A program made the position numbers and the translations under genes. The notes beneath the pieces are model-generated. The model did no database searches, was not told the DNA's origin, and saw only the letters and a list, made by a program, of their open reading frames with translations. From an uncultured Acidobacteriia bacterium (GTDB taxonomy: Bacteria; Acidobacteriota; Terriglobia; Bryobacterales; Bryobacteraceae), in assembly GCA_903907865.1 (NCBI GenBank), contig CAIVPR010000126.1:1-64000 (forward strand): a DNA stretch of 64,000 bases. The letters are read 5' to 3'. Of the stretch, positions 52,239 through 61,739 are shown piece by piece. The first letter of the stretch is position 1. The number at the start of each line of letters is the position of its first letter.

Positions 52239-53129
52239 TTAGAACTTCACCAAGGTCGCCACCGAGATGTGGGGCCATTGGATGCCGAGGAAGTCGAGGG
52301 TCACGTTCTGCGTGTACTGCAGCTGCTGGAATGTGCTGCCGTTGGCCTGCTCAACGGTTTCGATCCAGAAGATCGCCGTCATCTTGACCGCGTTCGCGTT
52401 CTTCACGACAAACGGGATGTTGACAATGCCGCCCGCCGGGTCGGTCGAAATCTGCAGGACGGTTGTCTTGATGATTTTTTGGTTCTGAATCGCTGCGGTC
52501 AGGGCGAGGTTGGGGTTGATGATCCAGGACTTTTGGGCACCGGCGGGCGGGGCGGTGAAGAAGTAGGGCTGGTTGTAGTCCTGCTGGGCTTCATGCGGAA
52601 TGCCAATAGGCAGCGAGCTCTCTGTCTCGTCTATTTTCGGACCGCCGGGCACATTCTGCGCGAAACTGCTCTGCGCCACCAGCGAATCCCCGTGCGGGAT
52701 CGTGGCCAACCGAACGTAGGTCTCTTCCTGCTTGGGAATGTTGGAGGCCGGAACCCGGATCCAGATGCCGGGCTCAATGTGGATACCGGAATGGGTGTTG
52801 GCATCGGATACCTGCTGGAGGTACGTCAACCCGTGCAAGTTGATGTCGTTTTGTCCGGTCGGCGTCGGGTCCTGTGGGCTCGGAAACGCTGTGAGCGACC
52901 CGCGGTTGGGCACGTTGCCGCCGATCGGGGTGAACGTCAGCGTCTCCTGTGTCGTGTTCAATTCGAGCCGGAAGGGCTTGGGGCCAGTGCTCGGAGGGCG
53001 CTTGTCGAAGTCGGGAAGGGCGATTATGTTGAAGCCCGTTCCGATCCAAGTGCCGGCAAGATCGGCGAGCAGCCCGAGCGTACTGGTCGTTGCGGCCGAC
53101 GATAGTCCGGGGCGGAAATTTTGAGACAT
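52239..53129 (-). CDS. Hypothetical protein with lipocalin/FABP-like pattern
   Basis: 296 aa, with AGGAG upstream of the ATG. Short N-terminus, no signal peptide. The sequence LADLAGTWIGTGFNIIALPD, then FRLELNTTQETLTFTPIG and the alternating strands to TLDFLGIQWPHISVATLVKF resemble a large beta-barrel, as in heme-binding FABP-like (nitrobindin-related) proteins. Conserved-looking HIEPGIWIRVPAS and IPHGDSLVAQ motifs recur in related hypothetical proteins. No heme ligand can be fixed from sequence. It is convergent with the ABC operon. Confidence 0.5.
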   Translation of the reverse strand: MSQNFRPGLSSAATTSTLGLLADLAGTWIGTGFNIIALPDFDKRPPSTGPKPFRLELNTTQETLTFTPIGGNVPNRGSLTAFPSPQDPTPTGQNDINLHGLTYLQQVSDANTHSGIHIEPGIWIRVPASNIPKQEETYVRLATIPHGDSLVAQSSFAQNVPGGPKIDETESSLPIGIPHEAQQDYNQPYFFTAPPAGAQKSWIINPNLALTAAIQNQKIIKTTVLQISTDPAGGIVNIPFVVKNANAVKMTAIFWIETVEQANGSTFQQLQYTQNVTLDFLGIQWPHISVATLVKF

Positions 53130-53299
53130 TCGTTGTTTTCTCCTTGTGTGCAGGGCAGGCCGTGAAACCCGGACCTTGACCCTCAGTGGATTGTATCAGG
53201 GGAAATACACCATGGATCTTCTATAAATGTAGTAATTCGGCTAGCGGGTGCCGTTGGCGCATTCGGGATCAGGGCCGACCGCCAGCGTCATTTTTTCTC

Positions 53300-53328
53300 T
53301 TGACAGATTGTTGTGTTTACGCAATAAT
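53300..53328 (+). promoter_or_regulatory. Textbook sigma-70 promoter of the XRE operon
   Basis: TTGACA (53300-53305), a 17-nt spacer and AATAAT (53323-53328). The GTG start of the XRE gene follows after 6 nt, so the transcript is leaderless. This is the clearest -35/-10 pair in the window. Confidence 0.7.
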
Positions 53329-53334
53329 TTGACT

Positions 53335-53595
53335 GTGGGAGAAACGAAGCCGCTACTCTACAACCGGATCACGGTGCTGCGTGCCGAGCGTGGTCTCAGT
53401 CGCCAGGCGGTCGCCGAGGCAATAGGAGTGAACTACCAGACCGTCGGGTATATCGAGCGCGGGGACTATTTCCCGAGTCTGGATCTGGCATTTCGGATGT
53501 CGGAACTGTTTGGAGTGCCGGTCGAAATGATCTTCTCGCGACGCCCGTTCGAACCCCTCAGCGTCGCCCAACTGCGCATGAATGGAAATGGATAA
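53335..53595 (+). CDS. XRE-family helix-turn-helix regulator, 86 aa
   Basis: GTG at 53335 is fixed by the upstream promoter. A Cro/CI helix-turn-helix covers residues 10-65 (ITVLRAERGLSRQAVAEAIG, VNYQTVGYIERGDYFPSLDL), ending FRMSELFGVPVEMIFSRRPF, typical of the YozG-like stand-alone regulators. It probably controls its own operon. The two membrane proteins downstream are of the kind usually paired with such regulators. Confidence 0.88.
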   Translation: MGETKPLLYNRITVLRAERGLSRQAVAEAIGVNYQTVGYIERGDYFPSLDLAFRMSELFGVPVEMIFSRRPFEPLSVAQLRMNGNG

Positions 53596-53613
53596 GTGGA
53601 AGGAGAGGAAGCT

Positions 53614-54117
53614 GTGAACTATTTCAGCCTTGTGGAACGGAGCCGCCTGGAGCGGCGGATCGTGGTGGTGGCGACGTACGCGGCCTTCGCGTTGGCACTG
53701 CTGCTGGCACCCTACGGGAAGGCGGACGGCCTACTCTGGCTGCGAGCCGCGGCGATAGGTTTGGCGGTGACGGGAGCAGCGGGATACGCCGCCATTCTCG
53801 GATACTCCAAGCGTTTCGCGGTAAGAAGCCAGCGGTGCGAGCATGTAGTGCCCGACGAACGCGAAGCCGCGGTGCGTGACCGGGCAATGGCCCGTGCCTA
53901 CACGGTGGTTGCAGTTGCCACCATCATCGGCGGGGCGTGGATGTGGATCGCAGCCGACGATCCCCGCCATTGGACGCCGCGCACGGGCACTGACTGGTTC
54001 GAGGTCTTGGTGGTGACCCAAGTCGTGATGGGCAGCCTGCCGCAAGCGATGATCGCGTGGGGAGAGCCGGATGCCGACGAAGGCACCGACGGGGTGATGG
54101 TGGAGGGCTTGCAATGA
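53614..54117 (+). CDS. XRE-linked membrane protein 1 (DUF2178-like)
   Basis: 167 aa. GTG at 53614 is chosen because AAGGAGAGG lies 5 nt before it; an earlier GTG at 53596 directly follows the XRE stop without such a site. Four transmembrane segments are predicted. A short cytosolic DEREAAVRDRAMARAY motif matches the D-E-R-x(n)-R-A pattern of DUF2178-like proteins encoded beside XRE regulators. The function is unknown. The stop overlaps the paralogue's ATG. Confidence 0.72.
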   Translation: MNYFSLVERSRLERRIVVVATYAAFALALLLAPYGKADGLLWLRAAAIGLAVTGAAGYAAILGYSKRFAVRSQRCEHVVPDEREAAVRDRAMARAYTVVAVATIIGGAWMWIAADDPRHWTPRTGTDWFEVLVVTQVVMGSLPQAMIAWGEPDADEGTDGVMVEGLQ

Positions 54118-54551
54118 CACAGTCGCGTCGTAGGTTGCTGGTTGTGGCGACATGGACTTCCTATCTCCTGGCGGGTGCGGTGGCGTATTCCTACGGTCGA
54201 TTCGCCGCGTCGCCCTTGTTCCTCGCAAGCGGCGCGACGGCCTGCGTCCTGACCAAGATCACCCGGATTTACGGACTGGGCATGCGTCGCGCGGAACTCG
54301 CACTTGTCGACGAACGGATGACGCAGATGCGCACGACTGCGCTCGCGAGGTCATACGGCGTCCTATCGCTGCTCTTGCTCTGCGCGGTGGCCGGATGGCT
54401 TCCGGTCGCGGCAACGAACGACCAGCAGCAGTACCTTTTCTGGGGAGCCCTGCTGGTTGTCTCCACCTTGCCGAACGCGCTGTTGGCTTGGAGCGAGCCC
54501 GATTCGCCGGCAGAAAATGACGGGACAATGACAGAATTCTCCCGCTCCTAG
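54114..54551 (+). CDS. XRE-linked membrane protein 2, paralogue
   Basis: 145 aa, ATGA overlap with membrane protein 1. The same topology: four membrane segments and a central ALVDERMTQMRTTALARSYG motif aligning with DEREAAVRDRAMARAYT in paralogue 1, and a C-terminal LPNALLAWSEPD matching LPQAMIAWGEPD. A recent tandem duplication is likely. Its role is unknown, probably in the same membrane complex. Confidence 0.7.
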   Translation: MTQSRRRLLVVATWTSYLLAGAVAYSYGRFAASPLFLASGATACVLTKITRIYGLGMRRAELALVDERMTQMRTTALARSYGVLSLLLLCAVAGWLPVAATNDQQQYLFWGALLVVSTLPNALLAWSEPDSPAENDGTMTEFSRS

Positions 54552-54559
54552 CGCGGGGC

Positions 54560-54565
54560 TACCAT
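54560..54565 (+). promoter_or_regulatory. -10 element TACCAT, leaderless promoter of ppk
   Basis: TACCAT is followed by 5 nt and a GTG at 54571, in frame with ppk. The ATG at 54583 is the alternative start. Confidence 0.4.
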
Positions 54566-54570
54566 TGTTG

Positions 54571-56754
54571 GTGCGATCCGATATGCAAGCCACCGACCAA
54601 GAGCACGCGAAACCTCGAAAGACTTCCCGGCGGACCGTTGCGAGCGCCGCGACTCAGGAACCGGCAGTTGAGGCGCGGGAGGTCTCCCTCGACGACCCCG
54701 CGCTCTACGTAAACCGCGAAATGAGCCTCTTGGAATTTCAGATGCGGGTTCTGGAGGAGGCGCTGGACCCCCGTAACAAGACGTTGGAGCGGGTGAAGTT
54801 CCTGTCGATTGTCAATTCCAACCTGGACGAGTTCTTCATGGTGCGGATGGCCGCCCTCAAGCAGAAGCTCACTTTGGGGAAGGACGACAAAAGCATCGAT
54901 GGCAAGACGGCAGCGCAACAGTTGAAGGCACTGCGCGAGCGGCTGGACGAGATCATGCCGGAGATCTACGAGTGCTTCCACAAGCACATCCTCCCCGCGC
55001 TTGCCAAGCATGCAATCGAAATCGTGGAGTACGCGGAGTTGGAGGCCAGCGATAAAGTCTGGGTGGACCAGCATTTCACCGACAAGATATTCCCGGTGCT
55101 GACTCCGCTGGCCTTCGATCCTAGCCGCCCGTTTCCGCACATCTCCAACCTGAGCCTGAATTTGGCGATCGTGCTGGCGAACGATACCGGGGCCCAGCAT
55201 TTCGCGCGGCTGAAAGTTCCGTCCCAACTGGCGCAACTGGTGATGCTGCCTATGGCGGATGCGGTGCCGGGAAGGCTGACGCCGGTCCGTTTCGTGTGGG
55301 TGGAACAGATCATCGCGGCGAATCTGGAAGCCCTGTTCCCGGGACATCGGATCGTGGAATCGCACCCGTTCCACGTCACGCGCGACGCCGAGGTAGCGAT
55401 CAAGGAGTTGGAGAGCGACGATTTGCTGGAAACTGTGGAGGAAGCCGTTTGGCGCCGCCGGTTCCGCAAGCCGGTACGGCTGCAGACGGACACATCGATT
55501 CCGGCGGATATCCTCGAAATCCTGGTCGAGAACCTGGAAGTGGACTCGACCGACGTCTACCGAGTGACGGGACCGCTGGATCTTACGAGGCTGAAGCTGA
55601 TCGGATCTCTGGATCGGCCGGAGTTGAAGGACGAGCCGTTCGAGCCGTGGACGCCGCCGGAGTTTTCTTCCAAGTGCGAAGACGACATTTTCACTGTGAT
55701 CCGTCAACGGGACCGGTTGTTGCACCACCCATACGAAACCTTCACGCCGGTTGTCGACCTGTTGAAGGAAGCGGCGCAGGACCCGGACGTGTTGGCGATC
55801 AAGATGACGCTGTATCGGGTCGGGCGCAACTCCCCCATCGTCCAAGCGCTGCTGGAGGCGGTGGAGAACGGCAAGCAGGTGGCCGTGTTGCTCGAACTCA
55901 AGGCGCGGTTCGACGAGGAAAGCAACATCGAATGGGCGCGGGCGCTGGAACGAGAGGGCGTGCATGTGGTGTATAGCCCTATGGGCGTCAAGGTGCACTG
56001 CAAGGTGTGTCTGGTGGTCCGGCAGGAGCATGAGCAGATCCGGCGCTACGTGCACTTGGGGACCGGCAATTACAACCCGGGGACGGCACGCTTGTATACG
56101 GACATTAGCATGTTCACGGCGAATCCTGAAATCGGGGCGGACGTGACGGACTTGTTCAATTCACTGACCGGGTACTCGAGGAAGTCGGACTTCCGGCGGT
56201 TGTTTGTGGCACCTGTCACACTGCGGACGCGGATGGCGGAGTTGATTCGTCGCGAGACTGCGCTCGGACCCAACGGACATATCATCTTTAAGATGAATGC
56301 CTTGGAGGACAAGTCGATGATCCGGCTTCTGTATGAGGCCTCGCAGGCGGGCGTCAAGGTGGACTTGATCGTGCGCGGACTTTGCTGCCTTCGGCCGGGC
56401 ATTCCCGGCGTGAGCGAGAACATCACCGTCCGGAGCCTGGTGGGCCGGTTCCTCGAGCACAGCCGCATCTTCTATTTCAAGAACGGCGGGGAAGAGGAAA
56501 TCTACGCGGGCAGCGCAGACCTGATGCCGCGGAACCTTGACCGGCGCGTGGAAGTGCTGTTTCCAGTGCTGGATCCGACAATCATTCGCTATCTGCGGGA
56601 CGTGTTGCTGGAGAAATATTTGGCGGATACGCGGAAGTGCCGGATGGAGAAGGCGGACGGAACGTACGAGATGGTGGTGGAGGCGGGGGGCGGATTCGAC
56701 AGCCAGGAATGGTTTGTCTCGCACCATGGCGCTCGGGCGATAGGGCTGGATTGA
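54571..56754 (+). CDS. ppk1: Polyphosphate kinase 1
   Basis: 727 aa, full length. Domains in order: N (about 45-150: YVNREMSLLEFQMRVLEEAL, SNLDEFFMVRMAAL), head (about 155-355), C1 and C2 catalytic domains. The autophosphorylated His is His495 in HLGTGNYNPGTARLYTD, which is the position of His435 in E. coli PPK; the second active-site region is LIVRGLCCLRPG. The enzyme makes polyphosphate from ATP reversibly. No exopolyphosphatase (ppx) is adjacent. GTG 54571 is preferred for its promoter spacing; ATG 54583 cannot be excluded. Confidence 0.92.
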   Translation: MRSDMQATDQEHAKPRKTSRRTVASAATQEPAVEAREVSLDDPALYVNREMSLLEFQMRVLEEALDPRNKTLERVKFLSIVNSNLDEFFMVRMAALKQKLTLGKDDKSIDGKTAAQQLKALRERLDEIMPEIYECFHKHILPALAKHAIEIVEYAELEASDKVWVDQHFTDKIFPVLTPLAFDPSRPFPHISNLSLNLAIVLANDTGAQHFARLKVPSQLAQLVMLPMADAVPGRLTPVRFVWVEQIIAANLEALFPGHRIVESHPFHVTRDAEVAIKELESDDLLETVEEAVWRRRFRKPVRLQTDTSIPADILEILVENLEVDSTDVYRVTGPLDLTRLKLIGSLDRPELKDEPFEPWTPPEFSSKCEDDIFTVIRQRDRLLHHPYETFTPVVDLLKEAAQDPDVLAIKMTLYRVGRNSPIVQALLEAVENGKQVAVLLELKARFDEESNIEWARALEREGVHVVYSPMGVKVHCKVCLVVRQEHEQIRRYVHLGTGNYNPGTARLYTDISMFTANPEIGADVTDLFNSLTGYSRKSDFRRLFVAPVTLRTRMAELIRRETALGPNGHIIFKMNALEDKSMIRLLYEASQAGVKVDLIVRGLCCLRPGIPGVSENITVRSLVGRFLEHSRIFYFKNGGEEEIYAGSADLMPRNLDRRVEVLFPVLDPTIIRYLRDVLLEKYLADTRKCRMEKADGTYEMVVEAGGGFDSQEWFVSHHGARAIGLD

Positions 56755-56771
56755 GGCTTCCGACGATTTGA

Positions 56772-58685
<1,914 letters not shown>

Positions 58686-58749
58686 TGGAAGGGGATGTGG
58701 AGGAGAACTCACGGGACCCGAGGCCATCGCAAGTTATTGAAGATGCGTA

Positions 58750-59604
58750 CTATCTCTGCCCCATCTGTGTCCCCCTCGATGGAAATATCTCTTGCAACAG
58801 TTGCGTATAGGCGAGGGGAAGTGCGCCCATCCAGCCCATGAGTTCGGAGTTCAACACCTTTGGATCGTGGGGCAGACGGATCAACCGCTCCGTGGAACAC
58901 ATCTCGCGGATGCCGTCCAGACCAGTCTGAACCCATGGGTCGAATTTCTTGCCGACTCGGGCCAAGACCGGCACAACGCGGATTGGGCCCTTTCCCTCCA
59001 AACGTTTGGCGGACTGAAGGGCTTGAATCACCACTGTGGTCCCTTCGATCGACTCGAGAGTCGGAGTGACCATCGTGACGACGGTGTCGGACAACACGGT
59101 CGCGGCCAAGCTGCCGAGTTCGGTGATACCGGTCCTTGCATCAATCAACAAGTAGTCTGGCTCTAGTTCCTGCTCAAGCCGGGCATGCAGGTCCAAAACG
59201 GCCAATAGTCCGCGCCCGCTTGGATCGCCGAATGGAAGCCGATCTCCCAAGGCTTGCAGGTCTGCCCAGTATTCAGGTTTGGGTGCGGGTCCTGCAGGCA
59301 TCAACCAAACCGGGCCAGTTTCGAACTCCGCCTCACCGGCAATTCTTGCGGTATCGAGATCGAGGACGTGCGCGTTCAAAGCAGGGGGCGCAGAGGCGTC
59401 GTCACTAGTAGCCAACAGATAGGAGACCACCCCGCCGGAAAAAGGCGCCGCCACTCGAAACTTGTAATGAAGACCCGGGGCTTCGAAGTCGAAATCCGCC
59501 ACGACAACCCGGTTGCCCAGCATCGCAAGAAAGCGTGCGGCATGCGCCACAAGCAAGGAGCGACCGACGCCACCTTTGTACGAATAGAACGAGACCGTTT
59601 CCAC
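58750..59604 (-). CDS. KGGVGR-variant ParA/MinD-like ATPase
   Basis: 284 aa from a GTG immediately after the upstream stop (TAG-GTG). The deviant Walker A is YSYKGGVGRSL (residues 8-17), with Arg15 in place of the usual Lys. Switch residues follow: VVVADFDFEAPGLHY and YLLIDARTGITELGSLAA. This is the KGGVGR subset of the ParA/MinD ATPases, which has been linked in comparative genomics to conflict and signalling operons. It is encoded last in a three-gene operon. No ParB-like partner or parS site is seen. Its targets are unknown. Confidence 0.75.
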   Translation of the reverse strand: METVSFYSYKGGVGRSLLVAHAARFLAMLGNRVVVADFDFEAPGLHYKFRVAAPFSGGVVSYLLATSDDASAPPALNAHVLDLDTARIAGEAEFETGPVWLMPAGPAPKPEYWADLQALGDRLPFGDPSGRGLLAVLDLHARLEQELEPDYLLIDARTGITELGSLAATVLSDTVVTMVTPTLESIEGTTVVIQALQSAKRLEGKGPIRVVPVLARVGKKFDPWVQTGLDGIREMCSTERLIRLPHDPKVLNSELMGWMGALPLAYTQLLQEIFPSRGTQMGQR

Positions 59605-60021
59605 CTACGCCGCCAAACCGAAGGCCCCGGAAGTTTTGATCTGCCGGGCGAATCCTTGAGCCGCCCTAACACCGTAGCGCTTTGCGGCGTACGGGAAATG
59701 GTTGGCCAAGGCTTGGGTGGCATCATCGAGAATCTCCCGAAGACCCGCCTTGAACTCCTTCGAGGTGCCCTTCTCGGCCAAATACCGATCAGCCAGCGCC
59801 TCGGCACGCTCCGGGTCACCCGACTTCAAGGCCGCACGAACCGCTCCGCGGCGGGCAATCCGTCCTTCGGGATCAGTTTGGGGAAACAGACAGGCCAACT
59901 GTTCTTCCCAAGACGAAACCTCGGCCCACGCCTCGTTAGCACGGATGCCCTGGGCCTGCAGTTGTTCCGCACGCCAGATAGCGCCGGTCACGAGCATGTT
60001 GAGCGTATCAGCGTCCGCCAC
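59605..60021 (-). CDS. Hypothetical helical protein of the KGGVGR operon
   Basis: 138 aa. GTG at 60021 is chosen for GGAGG 4 nt upstream and 14-nt overlap with the previous gene. It is all-helical (LVTGAIWRAEQLQAQGIRAN, RRGAVRAALKSGDPERAEAL), perhaps a small repeat domain. Trp residues are spaced as in an effector-associated or adaptor domain, but no named family is recognised. It sits between the first gene and the ATPase, so it probably links the two. Confidence 0.6.
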   Translation of the reverse strand: MADADTLNMLVTGAIWRAEQLQAQGIRANEAWAEVSSWEEQLACLFPQTDPEGRIARRGAVRAALKSGDPERAEALADRYLAEKGTSKEFKAGLREILDDATQALANHFPYAAKRYGVRAAQGFARQIKTSGAFGLAA

Positions 60022-60529
60022 GTTGCCTCCGAGTGAATTGTAGCGCAACCAAAGGCTTCTCGAAACCGACGACCCCAGCCCATCGCTGGTCCACATCCTC
60101 CCCGACAAGTCCGACCTGTGCCATCTTCTCGCGGAGGCGCTGGGATGTCGCCCCCTGCTCGACGCCACTAACCTCCAATGCAATCCGCTTGGAATCGACA
60201 TCTTTTAGCAGCCAATCCGCATGTTCTCCAACTTGCATTCGACGAACAACCTGCCAGCCCAGAACGTGCCCGGCGGCCAGCAAGGTCACCGCCTCAGCGC
60301 CATCTTCGGTAACACGTAGGCGATCATGATGGAGCAATTCTCCAGAGTCGGCTGCCTGCCAGTTCAACGTTGCAACCGTCGTGGCGGACTTGGCTCGCAG
60401 CGGAAGGGATGTGGGCGGTTCATGGCCAGCCCGCTGAAGTGCCAGCGCAGCCCGCTTCAGCAGTACTAGTGTAAGATCCGCTGGGATCCTCGGATGCAAC
60501 CCTCGCAAGGTTGAGAGATCAAGATCCAT
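60008..60529 (-). CDS. Hypothetical first gene of the KGGVGR operon, nuclease-like pattern
   Basis: 173 aa from ATG 60529. The C-terminal half reads ADWLLKDVDSKRIALEVSGV, then EQGATSQRLREKMAQV and ending VVGFEKPLVALQF. The D-x(n)-E-x-S order resembles the core of PD-(D/E)xK-type folds, although the Lys of that motif is replaced by Ser. The N-terminal half is a Leu-rich helical region. No enzyme can be claimed. It begins an operon whose last gene is the KGGVGR ATPase and lies 8 nt from the alginate-lyase-like gene. Confidence 0.6.
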   Translation of the reverse strand: MDLDLSTLRGLHPRIPADLTLVLLKRAALALQRAGHEPPTSLPLRAKSATTVATLNWQAADSGELLHHDRLRVTEDGAEAVTLLAAGHVLGWQVVRRMQVGEHADWLLKDVDSKRIALEVSGVEQGATSQRLREKMAQVGLVGEDVDQRWAGVVGFEKPLVALQFTRRQRGGR

Positions 60530-60536
60530 CGAATGA

Positions 60537-61739
60537 CTACCCCTTCGCGCTCCGGATGAGGATATCCAACACCTGCGCCCACGTCCCCTCGGACCGGGGT
60601 TGCGCCAGATACGCGCCCAGCAGCTTCTCCGATGGGATCGCCAAACCCGCCAGTCCGGTGAAATAGTGCGTCGCAGCGTCGAACTCGTCGATTTGCTCTT
60701 TTTTCCACGCCGCGGACTTCTCCATGAACGGCAGCAGGTAGTCGAACGCCTTCGCGACACCAATGCCCGCCTTCGTCCGGTAGTGCCATAAATCGACGCC
60801 GTCCGTCACTTGGGCGATCCGGCAGACGATCGCGAACGCATCCAGATTCATAGCCGAATAGCTGAGCGACTTGGTTCGCGCCTCCTCCTTCGGGCAGCTC
60901 CCATCGGGCTGGATCTCCGTCGGCACCAAGTAGTCGCGGTAGTGGTCCCACGCCATCAACCTCGCGTTGCGGTCGAATGCGAACGTCTTGTAGGCCGCGA
61001 ACTGCGCCGTCCACCACGTGGCGTGGTTGTTGCCGGATTTTTTCTCGTCCAGCCCGGGCTTGCTCGTGTTCATCCAGTCGGCGTAAGCCCCGATCCATTG
61101 ACGCACCCCCGCCGAGACCTCGCGCGGAAAGCCGGGCATGGACTCCAGTAGCGTGATTCCGTGAACCAATTGGATCAGGCACGCGGTATCGATGATCCCT
61201 GTGCCACGCCCAGTATTGCGTCCGCGCACCATCTGGCCGTAGCGGAGGTCCGGGTTCATGCGGGTCTTCGGATCGATGAAGTAAACGGAGAGCACGTGGG
61301 CCGCACGATCCGCGCAACCGGGCAGGCTGAGCAGCCCGTGACCCATCCCGAGAGCCACCACCGCGTCCGTCATCGCACGCATGTCGTTGGCGTTGCCGAG
61401 GAAGCGGTTTGGGTTGCGGACGCCGTCGTGCCGGATGTAGGGGCCGCCGGGATTGGCCGGATCCGGAAACCAGTATGGACCCTCGCTGACGTAGTCGTGC
61501 GGACCGGCATCGACGCCGAGTCCGTCCGGCCGCTTGTAGGTGACGCTCCATGGACCGGCGGACATCGCCGCTTTCACGCGCTTCCCGATGAAGTCCGCCC
61601 GTTCGCGGCGGGCAAACGCGCGCATGCGTTCCAACTCCGCCGACGTGAAGAACAGGGTCGAGCCTGGTTCGGCGCGACCGGATTGGGTTGCGGCAAGTGC
61701 GAGCGGTGTCGCGAGGAGTTGGCGTCGGGTGATGGTCAT
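60537..61739 (-). CDS. Alginate lyase family protein, Tat-exported
   Basis: 400 aa. The Tat-type N-terminus is MTITRRQLLATPLALAATQS. The sequence matches the PL5-like alpha/alpha-barrel alginate lyase family, with GNANDMRAMTDAVVALGMGH, then KKSGNNHATWWTAQFAAYKT, in which the conserved Asn-Asn-His is the catalytic region. The C-terminal IDEFDAATHYFTGLAGLAIP is also typical. It would cleave a uronic-acid polysaccharide by beta-elimination in the periplasm. The ATG overlaps the stop of the sulfatase gene upstream (ATGA). Confidence 0.82.
   Translation of the reverse strand: MTITRRQLLATPLALAATQSGRAEPGSTLFFTSAELERMRAFARRERADFIGKRVKAAMSAGPWSVTYKRPDGLGVDAGPHDYVSEGPYWFPDPANPGGPYIRHDGVRNPNRFLGNANDMRAMTDAVVALGMGHGLLSLPGCADRAAHVLSVYFIDPKTRMNPDLRYGQMVRGRNTGRGTGIIDTACLIQLVHGITLLESMPGFPREVSAGVRQWIGAYADWMNTSKPGLDEKKSGNNHATWWTAQFAAYKTFAFDRNARLMAWDHYRDYLVPTEIQPDGSCPKEEARTKSLSYSAMNLDAFAIVCRIAQVTDGVDLWHYRTKAGIGVAKAFDYLLPFMEKSAAWKKEQIDEFDAATHYFTGLAGLAIPSEKLLGAYLAQPRSEGTWAQVLDILIRSAKG

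Noticed and set aside
58750-59604. Chromosome-partition ParA assignment
   Set aside because: The P-loop is KGGVGR, there is no ParB gene or parS-like site, and the partners are unrelated to partition.
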